In this document: positions 1 through 6,568 of the stretch, piece after piece | Numbering within the stretch: position 1 is the first letter of the stretch | Layout: the number at the start of each line of letters is the position of its first letter | Source of the DNA: Lachnospiraceae bacterium UBA3732 | Lineage (GTDB): Bacteria > Bacillota > Clostridia > Lachnospirales > Lachnospiraceae | Reading direction: 5' to 3' | Assembly: GCA_002372545.1 (NCBI GenBank) | Contig: DFHD01000037.1 | Coordinates: forward strand, 28,645 to 35,447 | Length of the DNA: 6,803 bases | The notes under the pieces: model-generated | Told to the model about the DNA's origin: nothing | Seen by the model: the letters and a program-made list of their open reading frames with translations, nothing else | Database searches by the model: none | Translations under genes and position numbers: made by a program

Positions 1-78
1 CTCGTTATAATTGTAGCCATTCTGTTCTGCGCCGGGCTGCTCGTTATAGTAGTAACCGTTCTGCTCTACGCCGGGCTG
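1..78 (-). repeat. Two tandem 39-bp coding repeats
   Basis: Positions 1-39 and 40-78 match at 33 of 39 bases. They encode 13-residue units of the form QPG-(A/V)-EQNGY-Y-NE. A degenerate third copy rich in Tyr, Asn and Gly precedes them in the protein (plus-strand 79 to about 140). The array touches the window edge, so the true copy number is unknown. It forms the low-complexity C-terminal tail of the membrane protein. Confidence 0.8.
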
Positions 79-1488
79 CGGATAATTATAGTAAGCATAT
101 TGCCCGCCATATTCATATCCGGCAGCATATTCATTTCCGCCTGCTGTTTTAGCCTCTTCGCCACTGTTCACAGCGCCTTGGGAAACGTTCGGATTCGCCA
201 CGGATACGGTTTCATCTTCATCCCGGAAGGATGCATCGGACAGGCGGATACGATCCGCATCTTTTCCATCCGCCACCGGTCTTTCGGATGATGTTTTCTT
301 TTTCGGGGCATCTTTCGAGTATTTCGGATTAAGATATTTGATCCTGCCGCAGTATTTGCAGGTCTTCACCTCTTCCGGATTCAGCTTATGGCACTGATCG
401 CACTCCCATTCACCGCTATCCGCTTCCGGCGTTTCCGGTTTTTGCGGTTTTTCTATTGCCTTGGGTGTTCCGCCGTTCAGGATTTCTTTTTTCTTCTTAT
501 CAAACTCTTCCTGTGTGATCACACCGCTGTCCAGAAGAGATTTGTACTTTAAAAGTGCATCCGCTATAGCCAGATTATCCTGTCTGTTATTCCTATCCTC
601 CTGCTTCTTTTGTGCCGCAATAATATACTCCTGCGCTTCAGAATACAGTTTATCGGAATCCTGTCTTGTCATCCCGCATGCGCAGAATCCGACGTAAACC
701 GCGTTTACTCTTTTGCATCGATAACAACGCCAGCCGCCGTGGTTCAGAAGCCCACCTTCCCATTTCCGCTGTGATTCCTGTGAAAGATAATCGCCTAACC
801 TGCTGTTTCCGGAACCATATGTGCCATACCCACCATATGCACCGCCATAGGACGAGCTGCCACCCAAACTATCACTCATAGCAAGATCACAGAATAAATG
901 ACCGCCGCCAAAAATAAACATCGTCCAGCAGCTTCGGTTCATAAGGCTTTTGATCAGCGCCCACGCGCTGATTTCATATTTAGAGCTGAGCATGAGCGCC
1001 ATCAGAATAACAAGTCCGATTGCTATTCCAAAACAGATCAGCGAACGGAATACGTTGAAACCGATTCCCTTCAGCGTACTGCCCAGCATAATATAGGATA
1101 CCGCCTCCAGAATGATACCTGCGAATATCATCAGAACATAGAAGGATCCGATTTCCCATATGTCATTCTTTGACCAAGCATAAATCAGAATGAAACCAAC
1201 AAAGAGATGGGCCCCGCCGGCGACCCGCATGGCCGTACCGGCTTTTTCCATTTGATCCATGAAAAGGAATACAGTTGCTACTACCAGGGCAATCGCCAGA
1301 ACAGTAAAGGCCAATACCTCCCAATAGAGATAACCCGGAACATGACTGCTATAGCCATACTTACCGTAGACTTCTTCCAGTTCGTCGATAGCCTTATATG
1401 CCCGGCCTGCAGACCAAAGTATAAGAACGCTGAATATTCCCCAGCATATTGCGCCCAAAACCCGCATAAGATTCTTTGTATCGTTCAT
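1..1488 (-). CDS. Multi-pass membrane protein with zinc ribbons and SHOCT domain (3' end cut by window)
   Basis: Open for 496 codons from ATG at 1488 to the window edge with no stop, so the C-terminus is missing. About six hydrophobic segments fill residues 1-205. They are followed by a Ser/Gly/Tyr-rich linker (about 206-232), a zinc ribbon (C255, C258, C269, C271 in a WRCYRC...CACG context), a charged helix, and a SHOCT-like domain at about 308-340 (LLKYKSLLDSGVITQEEFD). A second ribbon (C363, C366, C377, C380), an acidic DEDETV motif (423-428) and a Tyr/Asn/Gln-rich repeat tail complete the visible part. The protein is a clear paralogue of the gene just upstream, sharing among others the start MND-K, VPGYLY, FRSLICFG, SAW-L-KSL and GGHLF. 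The start is fixed by GGAGGGG six bases upstream. The 26-bp gap suggests an operon. Function unknown. Zinc ribbons and SHOCT domains usually mediate protein or nucleic-acid contacts, so a membrane-anchored scaffold or sensor is an inference only. Confidence 0.85.
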   Translation of the reverse strand, partial: MNDTKNLMRVLGAICWGIFSVLILWSAGRAYKAIDELEEVYGKYGYSSHVPGYLYWEVLAFTVLAIALVVATVFLFMDQMEKAGTAMRVAGGAHLFVGFILIYAWSKNDIWEIGSFYVLMIFAGIILEAVSYIMLGSTLKGIGFNVFRSLICFGIAIGLVILMALMLSSKYEISAWALIKSLMNRSCWTMFIFGGGHLFCDLAMSDSLGGSSSYGGAYGGYGTYGSGNSRLGDYLSQESQRKWEGGLLNHGGWRCYRCKRVNAVYVGFCACGMTRQDSDKLYSEAQEYIIAAQKKQEDRNNRQDNLAIADALLKYKSLLDSGVITQEEFDKKKKEILNGGTPKAIEKPQKPETPEADSGEWECDQCHKLNPEEVKTCKYCGRIKYLNPKYSKDAPKKKTSSERPVADGKDADRIRLSDASFRDEDETVSVANPNVSQGAVNSGEEAKTAGGNEYAAGYEYGGQYAYYNYPQPGVEQNGYYYNEQPGAEQNGYNYNE

Positions 1489-1494
1489 TCGTCA

Positions 1495-1501
1495 CCCCTC
1501 C
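1495..1501 (-). promoter_or_regulatory. Ribosome binding site of the second membrane paralogue
   Basis: On the minus strand this reads GGAGGGG, six bases before the ATG at 1488. It lies entirely in the 26-bp gap after the upstream stop codon. That makes independent initiation on a shared transcript likely, and it fixes the start. Confidence 0.75.
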
Positions 1502-1514
1502 GCTTCCCGGATGA

Positions 1515-2939
1515 TCAGATGCGCTGACCGCAGGTGTTGCAAAAAACATCATCGGATGCAATCGGTGCACCGCAATGCGGGCAGACAGATGTTCTGGCAG
1601 GACTTGCAGAAGAATCCACATGCTCCTCAAAACCGCGTCCGAGTGTGCTTTCACCGGAACCATACCTGTTATAAAGATTGCTGTAGGGGTCTGCACCGGA
1701 AAGCTTCGGATTCTCCATGGCAACCGTTTCGGTTTCATCGCCGAGTGCATCATTGTTCAGCCGAACCTTGGCAGCATCCCGCCGGGCATCGGCCTGTGCT
1801 CTCTCTCTGGCCGTGGCGCCGGAAAACGCTATGGGAGCGCCGGAGGAGTTATCCGCAGCAGGACCTTTGAACCGGTCTTCCGCCGCTTTCTTTGCCTCTT
1901 CCGCCTTTTCGGCGTCATATTTATCCATTCGTTCGGAATTCAGCCTCGTCATACCGCAGGAGCAGGCGCCCATATAGCTGGCATTCACTGACTTACAGCG
2001 GTTGCAGCGCCATGCACCTGCCGGAGCCGTAAACCCGGTCGCCGCACCGGCTACCGCATTGTTTACGGGCACACCATATGCGCCGCCATTATTGGCATTC
2101 GGTGCCCCATAGCCGGGTGTACCGTATTGTCCCGCACCATAGCCTGGTGTACCGTATTGTCCCGCACCATAACCGGGCGTTCCGTATTGTCCTGCACCGT
2201 AACCGGGGCCTCCCTGTCCGCCGTATGCACCCGGGTTACCGTAAGCACCCGGACCGCCGGGACCGGCCGCACCGCCATATGCCTTGCCGAAGGATGGACC
2301 GCCAAAACCATCCTTCATCGTAAGATCCAGGAAAAGATGTCCGCCCGCCACAAGCAGCAGCGTCCATCCGCTCTGATTCAAAAGAGATTTGAAAAGTGAC
2401 CATGCACTGACATGATATTCGGAACTCACCATCAGAACAACCAGCAGAAGTATACCAAAAGCCGCTCCGAAACAGATGAGAGATCGGAAGGGATGCCCAT
2501 CCTTTTCCAAAAGCGTATCCCCCAGCAGAATATAGGCCGCCGACTCAACAATCAGCGCAACGCAGATCAGAATCGCATAAAACGTCTCTTCTCCCCAGAT
2601 GCCGCTCTTTGTCAGGAGATAAATAACAATTCCGGCTACAAACATGTATGCAGCGCCGCACACCTTCATGGACGTGCCTGCTTTGTCCATCTGATTCATA
2701 AAGAGATAGACCGTTGTCACCACAAGGGCAATGCCCATGATGATAAACGAAGCCACCTCCAGATATAGATAGCCGGGAACGCTGTAGCTCCCATATCCAT
2801 AGCTGCTATACTTCCGATATGCCTTTCCCAAATCCCGAACCACCTCATAGGCCTTCCAGGCATCCCTGAGCGTCAGAATACTGAAGACGCCCCAGCACAC
2901 TGCCCCAAAAATACGCGTCAGTTCTTTAGAATCGTTCAT
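1515..2939 (-). CDS. Multi-pass membrane protein with two zinc ribbons and Gly/Tyr repeat linker
   Basis: Complete 474-residue protein ending in TGA. Hydrophobic stretches at about 8-25, 57-81, 91-110, 119-140, 152-172 and 187-206 suggest six membrane helices. A Gly/Pro/Tyr-rich linker (about 212-290) contains three copies of GYGAGQYGTP. Next come a ribbon with C312, C315, C326 and C328, an Ala/Lys/Arg-rich charged helix (about 338-395), the motif DETETV at 401-406, and a C-terminal ribbon C453-P-H-C456...C467-N-T-C470 ending GQRI, typical of small zinc-ribbon domains. There is no signal peptide beyond the first helix. It is a tandem paralogue of the following gene, which has a SHOCT domain where this protein has only the charged helix. 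No enzyme motif is visible. The two soluble ribbons probably face the cytoplasm (inference). Role unknown; I am confident of the coding call and not of any function. Confidence 0.9.
   Translation of the reverse strand: MNDSKELTRIFGAVCWGVFSILTLRDAWKAYEVVRDLGKAYRKYSSYGYGSYSVPGYLYLEVASFIIMGIALVVTTVYLFMNQMDKAGTSMKVCGAAYMFVAGIVIYLLTKSGIWGEETFYAILICVALIVESAAYILLGDTLLEKDGHPFRSLICFGAAFGILLLVVLMVSSEYHVSAWSLFKSLLNQSGWTLLLVAGGHLFLDLTMKDGFGGPSFGKAYGGAAGPGGPGAYGNPGAYGGQGGPGYGAGQYGTPGYGAGQYGTPGYGAGQYGTPGYGAPNANNGGAYGVPVNNAVAGAATGFTAPAGAWRCNRCKSVNASYMGACSCGMTRLNSERMDKYDAEKAEEAKKAAEDRFKGPAADNSSGAPIAFSGATARERAQADARRDAAKVRLNNDALGDETETVAMENPKLSGADPYSNLYNRYGSGESTLGRGFEEHVDSSASPARTSVCPHCGAPIASDDVFCNTCGQRI
2111..2200 (-). 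repeat. Three tandem 30-bp coding repeats
   Basis: Units 2111-2140, 2141-2170 and 2171-2200. The first two differ at a single base and the third differs from the first at five. They keep the reading frame and encode the decapeptide GYGAGQYGTP three times (residues 246-275). The near-identity of units one and two suggests recent duplication by slippage or unequal crossover, so copy number may vary between strains. Confidence 0.9.
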
Positions 2940-2945
2940 CCGTTA

Positions 2946-2953
2946 CCCCCCCC
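2946..2953 (-). promoter_or_regulatory. G8 tract acting as ribosome binding site
   Basis: The minus strand reads GA followed by eight G and then TAACGG before the ATG at 2939. The tract sits six bases from the start, where a Shine-Dalgarno sequence is expected. The paralogue downstream has an ordinary GGAGGGG at the same place. A homopolymer this long can change length during replication. Confidence 0.6.
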
Positions 2954-2992
2954 TCAAATGTTCCACTGTAATCTCTCACAATCCCCATTTCA

Positions 2993-3015
2993 TTTTGCAA
3001 CTTATTCTTGCAAAA
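2993..3015 (-). promoter_or_regulatory. Perfect inverted repeat, possible operator
   Basis: TTTTGCAA, a 7-base spacer, then TTGCAAAA: perfect 8-bp arms. It begins two bases downstream of a TATAAT box on the minus strand, so it would cover the expected transcription start of the paralogous membrane-gene pair. The position fits a dimeric repressor site. The AT-rich arms and lack of a following T-run make a terminator unlikely. The regulator is unknown. Confidence 0.5.
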
Positions 3016-3017
3016 CC

Positions 3018-3023
3018 ATTATA
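3018..3023 (-). promoter_or_regulatory. Candidate -10 box for the membrane-protein pair
   Basis: A perfect TATAAT on the minus strand, 16 bases past the end of the GH13 gene and 78 bases before the ATG at 2939. At a 17-bp spacing the -35 region would be TGAATA, a poor match to TTGACA that lies over the end of the GH13 gene. The weak -35 may mean an activator is needed, or that reading through from the GH13 gene also contributes. Confidence 0.45.
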
Positions 3024-3039
3024 AGCAGAAATCCACTCA

Positions 3040-5142
3040 TTATTCATGCTGCTTCCTGAGCTTCGCCACAAATACCGTTGCCGAGAATTTCGGCACGACC
3101 ACTGTCATGACATTATTCTGCACAATATAGGTCTGCTCTTCTTTCGTGTAACCCTCCTCCGATGTCTGCAGGACTCTCTTCATGGCAGCATTGTTCCGGA
3201 GCCCCAGCCCCCGGACATGCAGGCGGATTTCCTTATCCGTATAGTCATTATTCAGCACAACCGCCACCGCCTCATTCCGGGTAAAACGCCCAAAGGCAAT
3301 GCATCTGTTTTCCCCGTGCAGGATCTTGACCGAACCATACTTCAGGCATCTGTACTTTTTATGGATCCGGATCACATCCCGGTGGAACCGGATCATCTCC
3401 TGATTCTCATGTCCCCAGGGATATGTTCTCCGGGAATCAGGATCGGTCCATCCGGCCACGCCGGCCTCATCTCCGTAATAGATCGTGGGAGCGCCCGGCC
3501 AGGTCATCTGGAAGACCACAGCCTCCCGGAAGATCCCGTAATTCAGATTTTCATTAGCCGCCTCAGGCCCCAGCGTATGCAGCCGGCCAACCCTGTGGTT
3601 GGTCCTGGTCAGAAACCGGGAATGGTCATGGTTGGAAAGCTCATTCATGGCCACATCCAGCGAGCCTCTGAGGAAGAAGGACATATAATGCCGGATCGAT
3701 CCGATAAACACATCCGGATTTCCGATGAGATCCCCTCTGAACTCATCGCTATGCTTCTCCACGCCGGTCAAAAACCAGGTAATGGGCTCCATGAAGGCGC
3801 CATAGTTCATAATGGTATCCCATTCATTTCCGCCAAGCCAGCTTCTGGGATCCCCGTAATGCTCCGCCAGCACGATGGCCTCCGGATTTGCCTCCTTCAC
3901 CGCCGCGCGGAAGTCACGCCAGAACCTGTGGTTATACTCCTCGGAATAGCCCAGATCCGCTGCCACGTCGAGCCGCCAGCCGTCACAGTTATACGGCGGC
4001 GAAACCCATTTTTTACCAATCTTCATAATATAATCATGCAGCGTGCTTGATTCCTCATAATTCATCTTGGGCAGGGTGTCATGCCCCCACCAGCCGTCAT
4101 AGCTCGCATTATCCGGCCACGCATTTTCATCACGGAAACGGAAAAAATGCCGGTAGGGACTGTTTTCCGAAACATAAGCCCCTTTTTCATAATCCGGATT
4201 TTTATCATAGATTTTTTCCCGGTCCAGCCACTTATTAAAGGATCCGCAGTGATTGAACACACCATCCAGGATGATACGGATGTCCCGCTTATGCGCCTCT
4301 TCGACCAGACGGATCAGCATCTGATTGGACGCCTCCAGATTTTCCTTTGACGTCACCCTGGTGATATAACGGGTAGCGCCGGAATTATCCTGTGCATCGG
4401 GAGGAAGGAGTTCGCCCTCATCCTTTACGATCTTCCCGAAGTGTGGATCTACATAATCATAATCCTGGATATCGTATTTATGGTTGGAAGGGGAAACAAA
4501 GATCGGATTCAGATAAATTGCATCTATCCCCAGATCTTTCAGGTAATCCAGCTTGGAAATGACGCCGGCCAGATCGCCGCCGTAGAAATTCGCCACATCC
4601 ATAGTTTCCGGATAGCTGTTCCAATCCTCCACCTTTCTTACCGGACGACCCACATAACGGTATTCGTTTGTCAGTACATCATTCGAGGTATCTCCATTAC
4701 AGAACCGGTCCACAAAGATCTGGTACATAACGGCTCCTCTCGCCCATCCGGGCACAACAAACCCCGGCACGATCCGGAAATCATAGCTGTGGTTCACATC
4801 CTTCCCTATGCCGAGGCAGTTATAGATCACGTGAAGACGGCCGGACACTGCCTCAAAATAATAAGAAAAGGGATCCTGCACGTTTCTGACCGTATATTCA
4901 TAATAATCAAAGAGGTCGTCTGAAAATGCCACATGCATTTTCAGACGCTCCTCCTGCATACAAAGATAAACCGCTTCCACGTTATCCCGTTCCGTCCGGA
5001 ACCTGAGGGTGACATTATCTCCCTTCTGAGGCTCCGCCGGCTTTACATAATTTCCGGTTCCGTCGCTGAAAAGCGCGCCAAAATTCATGATGGACGTGGG
5101 ACGGCAGATTTCTTCAATTTTTCTGAGCCGAGAGGTATTCAC
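3040..5142 (-). CDS. Cytoplasmic GH13 alpha-glucan hydrolase, neopullulanase/cyclomaltodextrinase type
   Basis: Complete 700-residue protein that hydrolyses alpha-1,4 (possibly also alpha-1,6) bonds in maltodextrins, cyclodextrins or pullulan-like glucans. An N-terminal beta-rich region (about 20-125, CBM34-like by position) precedes the (beta/alpha)8 barrel, which opens at AVMYQIFVDRFCNGD. GH13 conserved regions are visible: DGVFNH (293-298), GWRLD with nucleophile D392 and R390, VLAEHYG with acid/base E427, and NHD with H505 and D506. LPKMN (357-361) resembles the MPKLN hallmark of the neopullulanase subfamily. A small beta C-terminal domain follows from about 600. There is no signal peptide or anchor, so it should act on imported oligosaccharides. 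The start is GTG: an upstream in-frame stop at 5170-5172 leaves no ATG before it, and GGAGTG sits eight bases upstream. About 35 extra residues lie between DPHFG and DGVFNH. Exact substrate and subfamily (GH13_20 or GH13_39) are uncertain. Confidence 0.93.
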   Translation of the reverse strand: MNTSRLRKIEEICRPTSIMNFGALFSDGTGNYVKPAEPQKGDNVTLRFRTERDNVEAVYLCMQEERLKMHVAFSDDLFDYYEYTVRNVQDPFSYYFEAVSGRLHVIYNCLGIGKDVNHSYDFRIVPGFVVPGWARGAVMYQIFVDRFCNGDTSNDVLTNEYRYVGRPVRKVEDWNSYPETMDVANFYGGDLAGVISKLDYLKDLGIDAIYLNPIFVSPSNHKYDIQDYDYVDPHFGKIVKDEGELLPPDAQDNSGATRYITRVTSKENLEASNQMLIRLVEEAHKRDIRIILDGVFNHCGSFNKWLDREKIYDKNPDYEKGAYVSENSPYRHFFRFRDENAWPDNASYDGWWGHDTLPKMNYEESSTLHDYIMKIGKKWVSPPYNCDGWRLDVAADLGYSEEYNHRFWRDFRAAVKEANPEAIVLAEHYGDPRSWLGGNEWDTIMNYGAFMEPITWFLTGVEKHSDEFRGDLIGNPDVFIGSIRHYMSFFLRGSLDVAMNELSNHDHSRFLTRTNHRVGRLHTLGPEAANENLNYGIFREAVVFQMTWPGAPTIYYGDEAGVAGWTDPDSRRTYPWGHENQEMIRFHRDVIRIHKKYRCLKYGSVKILHGENRCIAFGRFTRNEAVAVVLNNDYTDKEIRLHVRGLGLRNNAAMKRVLQTSEEGYTKEEQTYIVQNNVMTVVVPKFSATVFVAKLRKQHE

Positions 5143-5150
5143 TATTCTTA

Positions 5151-5156
5151 CACTCC
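5151..5156 (-). promoter_or_regulatory. Ribosome binding site that decides the GTG start of the GH13 gene
   Basis: GGAGTG on the minus strand, eight bases before GTG at 5142. The next in-frame ATG is residue 19 (5086-5088), and no comparable site was noticed upstream of it, so GTG is preferred. Confidence 0.7.
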
Positions 5157-5177
5157 GTGATTCTGATGTTCATCTGT

Positions 5178-5193
5178 CGGGGATACCACCCCG
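5178..5193 (-). promoter_or_regulatory. Small GC hairpin at the 5' end of the GH13 transcript
   Basis: CGGGG, six-base loop, CCCCG: a perfect five-base-pair GC stem. It starts seven bases after the TATAAT box, so it would form at or near the very 5' end of the mRNA. It could protect the message or be part of a protein-binding site. There is no T-run after it, so it is not a terminator. Confidence 0.35.
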
Positions 5194-5199
5194 CACCCC

Positions 5200-5208
5200 A
5201 TTATACCA
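5200..5208 (-). promoter_or_regulatory. Extended -10 promoter of the GH13 gene
   Basis: The minus strand reads TGGTATAAT, an exact extended -10 element (TGn-TATAAT), 57 bases before the GTG start. No good -35 is present (ATGCGA at 17 bp), which is usual for extended -10 promoters. The expected 5' leader is about 50 bases. No convincing CcpA cre site was found around it. Confidence 0.6.
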
Positions 5209-5281
5209 CATCGTGTTCCGTTTCGCATCATCCGGCTGAAAATAATCCGGGCAAGTTTAGTGTCCAGTTAATTTGAAATCT

Positions 5282-6463
5282 CTATGCCAGAATCTCTCCC
5301 AGAATATCCAGCCCCCGGTCAATCTCCTCCATGGTCAGCGTGAGCGGCGGAAGAAGACGCACTTTTTCCTTGGCCGTAAGCACGAGAAGACCCTTTTCCA
5401 GTGCCAGGTTCTTTACCGCCGGCGCATCCTTTCCCACTGTATCGGCAAGGGTAATGCCGATCATGAGTCCAATACCACTGAGGCTCTTTACGCCGGGCAT
5501 GGCCGAAAGCCTTGCATAGATATGCTCCGCCTTTTCCGATACAGATTCCAAAAAGCCTGGTCTTTGCATTCTTTCAAGCACAACCTTCCCGCCCGCACAG
5601 ACTACAGGATTTCCGCCAAAGGTCGAACCGTGGGTTCCGGGCGTCAGAACACCTGCGGTCTTTTCGTTCATCAGGCAGGCGCCCATAGGAAGGCCACCCG
5701 CAATACCCTTGGCCAGTGTCGTGATATCCGCATGCTTGCCAAAATGCTCGCCGGCCAGAAATCTGCCGGTCCTGCCAACGCCGCTCTGCACTTCGTCCGC
5801 TATTACCAGAATATCTTTTTCTTCTGCGATTGCAAAGACTGCATCCACAAATTCCTGCGAAAGAACATTGACGCCGCCCTCACCCTGGATGTATTCCAGC
5901 ATGATGGCGCATACGCTGTCATCCACAGCCGCCCGGAGAGCCATAGCATCATTGGCCGGTACATACTTAAAGCCCTCGGGGAACGGATAGAAATGCTCAT
6001 GAAAAACTGCCTGTCCGGTAGCTGCCAGAGTCTCCATTGTCCTTCCGTGGAAGGAGTTTTCCAGTGTAATAATGGTTCCCCTGTTCTTTCCGTACCGGTC
6101 GGAGCTGTATTTCCTTGCCACCTTCATGGCGCACTCATTGGCTTCAGCCCCGCTGTTACCGAAGAATACCCTTTCGTAGCCTGTGATCCCGCAGAGGAGC
6201 GCGGCAAAATCTGCCTGAATACCGGTATAATAATAGTTGGACGTATGCTGAAGCGTAGCTGCCTGCCGGGTAACCGCCTCCACCCATTCCGCATCACAGA
6301 AGCCGAGAGAATTCACGCCGATGCCGCTGCCAAAATCGATATATTCCTTACCATTCTCGTCCGTTGTTTCTCCCTTGTCCCCCTTTGAGAGCGCAATGGG
6401 AAGCCTTCCATACGAGCCCGCTACATGGGAATCAAATTTTTTAATGACATTCTGATTACTCAT
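5282..6463 (-). CDS. argD: Acetylornithine aminotransferase (PLP-dependent, class III)
   Basis: Complete 393-residue protein, the usual ArgD length, ending in TAG. It converts N-acetylglutamate 5-semialdehyde plus glutamate to N2-acetylornithine plus 2-oxoglutarate in arginine synthesis, in the cytoplasm. Class III aminotransferase landmarks are in order: FGSGIGVNSLG (44-54), GNSGAEANE (102-110, phosphate binding), SFHGRT (137-142), QGEGG (193-197), IADEVQSG with D223, which pairs with the PLP ring nitrogen, TLAKGIAGGLPMGA with Schiff-base lysine K252, GSTFGGNP (279-286) and VRLLPP with R369. GAGGG stands seven bases before the ATG. No other arginine gene is visible beside it; a terminator on the upstream side and the unrelated GH13 gene downstream suggest it is transcribed alone. 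Related 4-aminobutyrate, ornithine or succinylornithine aminotransferases share the fold, but length and the SGIGVNSLG region favour ArgD. Confidence 0.92.
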   Translation of the reverse strand: MSNQNVIKKFDSHVAGSYGRLPIALSKGDKGETTDENGKEYIDFGSGIGVNSLGFCDAEWVEAVTRQAATLQHTSNYYYTGIQADFAALLCGITGYERVFFGNSGAEANECAMKVARKYSSDRYGKNRGTIITLENSFHGRTMETLAATGQAVFHEHFYPFPEGFKYVPANDAMALRAAVDDSVCAIMLEYIQGEGGVNVLSQEFVDAVFAIAEEKDILVIADEVQSGVGRTGRFLAGEHFGKHADITTLAKGIAGGLPMGACLMNEKTAGVLTPGTHGSTFGGNPVVCAGGKVVLERMQRPGFLESVSEKAEHIYARLSAMPGVKSLSGIGLMIGITLADTVGKDAPAVKNLALEKGLLVLTAKEKVRLLPPLTLTMEEIDRGLDILGEILA

Positions 6464-6547
6464 TCCTTTTCCCTCTTTTTTACTTTTTCTTCTTACTTCC
6501 TCTTGTTCCTCTTATTCTATTTTCTTTTTTATTTTGTTTTTTCATTT

Positions 6548-6553
6548 TTTATA
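6548..6553 (-). promoter_or_regulatory. Weak candidate -10 box of argD
   Basis: TATAAA on the minus strand, with CGGACA (four of six matches to TTGACA) 19 bp upstream inside the argD-proximal direct repeat. The spacing is long and the whole region is AT-rich, so chance matches are easy. If real, the leader is about 77 bases. A promoter is expected somewhere here because a terminator separates argD from the gene before it. Confidence 0.3.
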
Positions 6554-6568
6554 TTGATTTTCACATTC

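Noticed and set aside
2063..2311. Repetitive open frames on both strands over the 30-bp repeat region
   Set aside because: They arise because the repeat unit length is divisible by three and lacks stops in other frames. The membrane-protein frame explains the region.
3046..4050. A 334-codon open frame on the plus strand
   Set aside because: It lies wholly opposite the GH13 gene, whose catalytic motifs run through the same bases. The translation is rich in His, Arg and Pro with no recognisable domain.
5205..5230. Possible CcpA cre site near the GH13 promoter
   Set aside because: The best alignment around GAAACGGAAC misses most of the fixed positions of TGWAANCGNTNWCA.
5209..5281. Terminator after argD
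   Set aside because: Only a four-base CCGG/CCGG pairing is present with no T-run, so transcription from argD may continue into the GH13 gene.
5273..6388. A 371-codon open frame on the plus strand
   Set aside because: It is antisense to argD, which has every family motif. The plus product has no domain features and no ribosome site that I could see.
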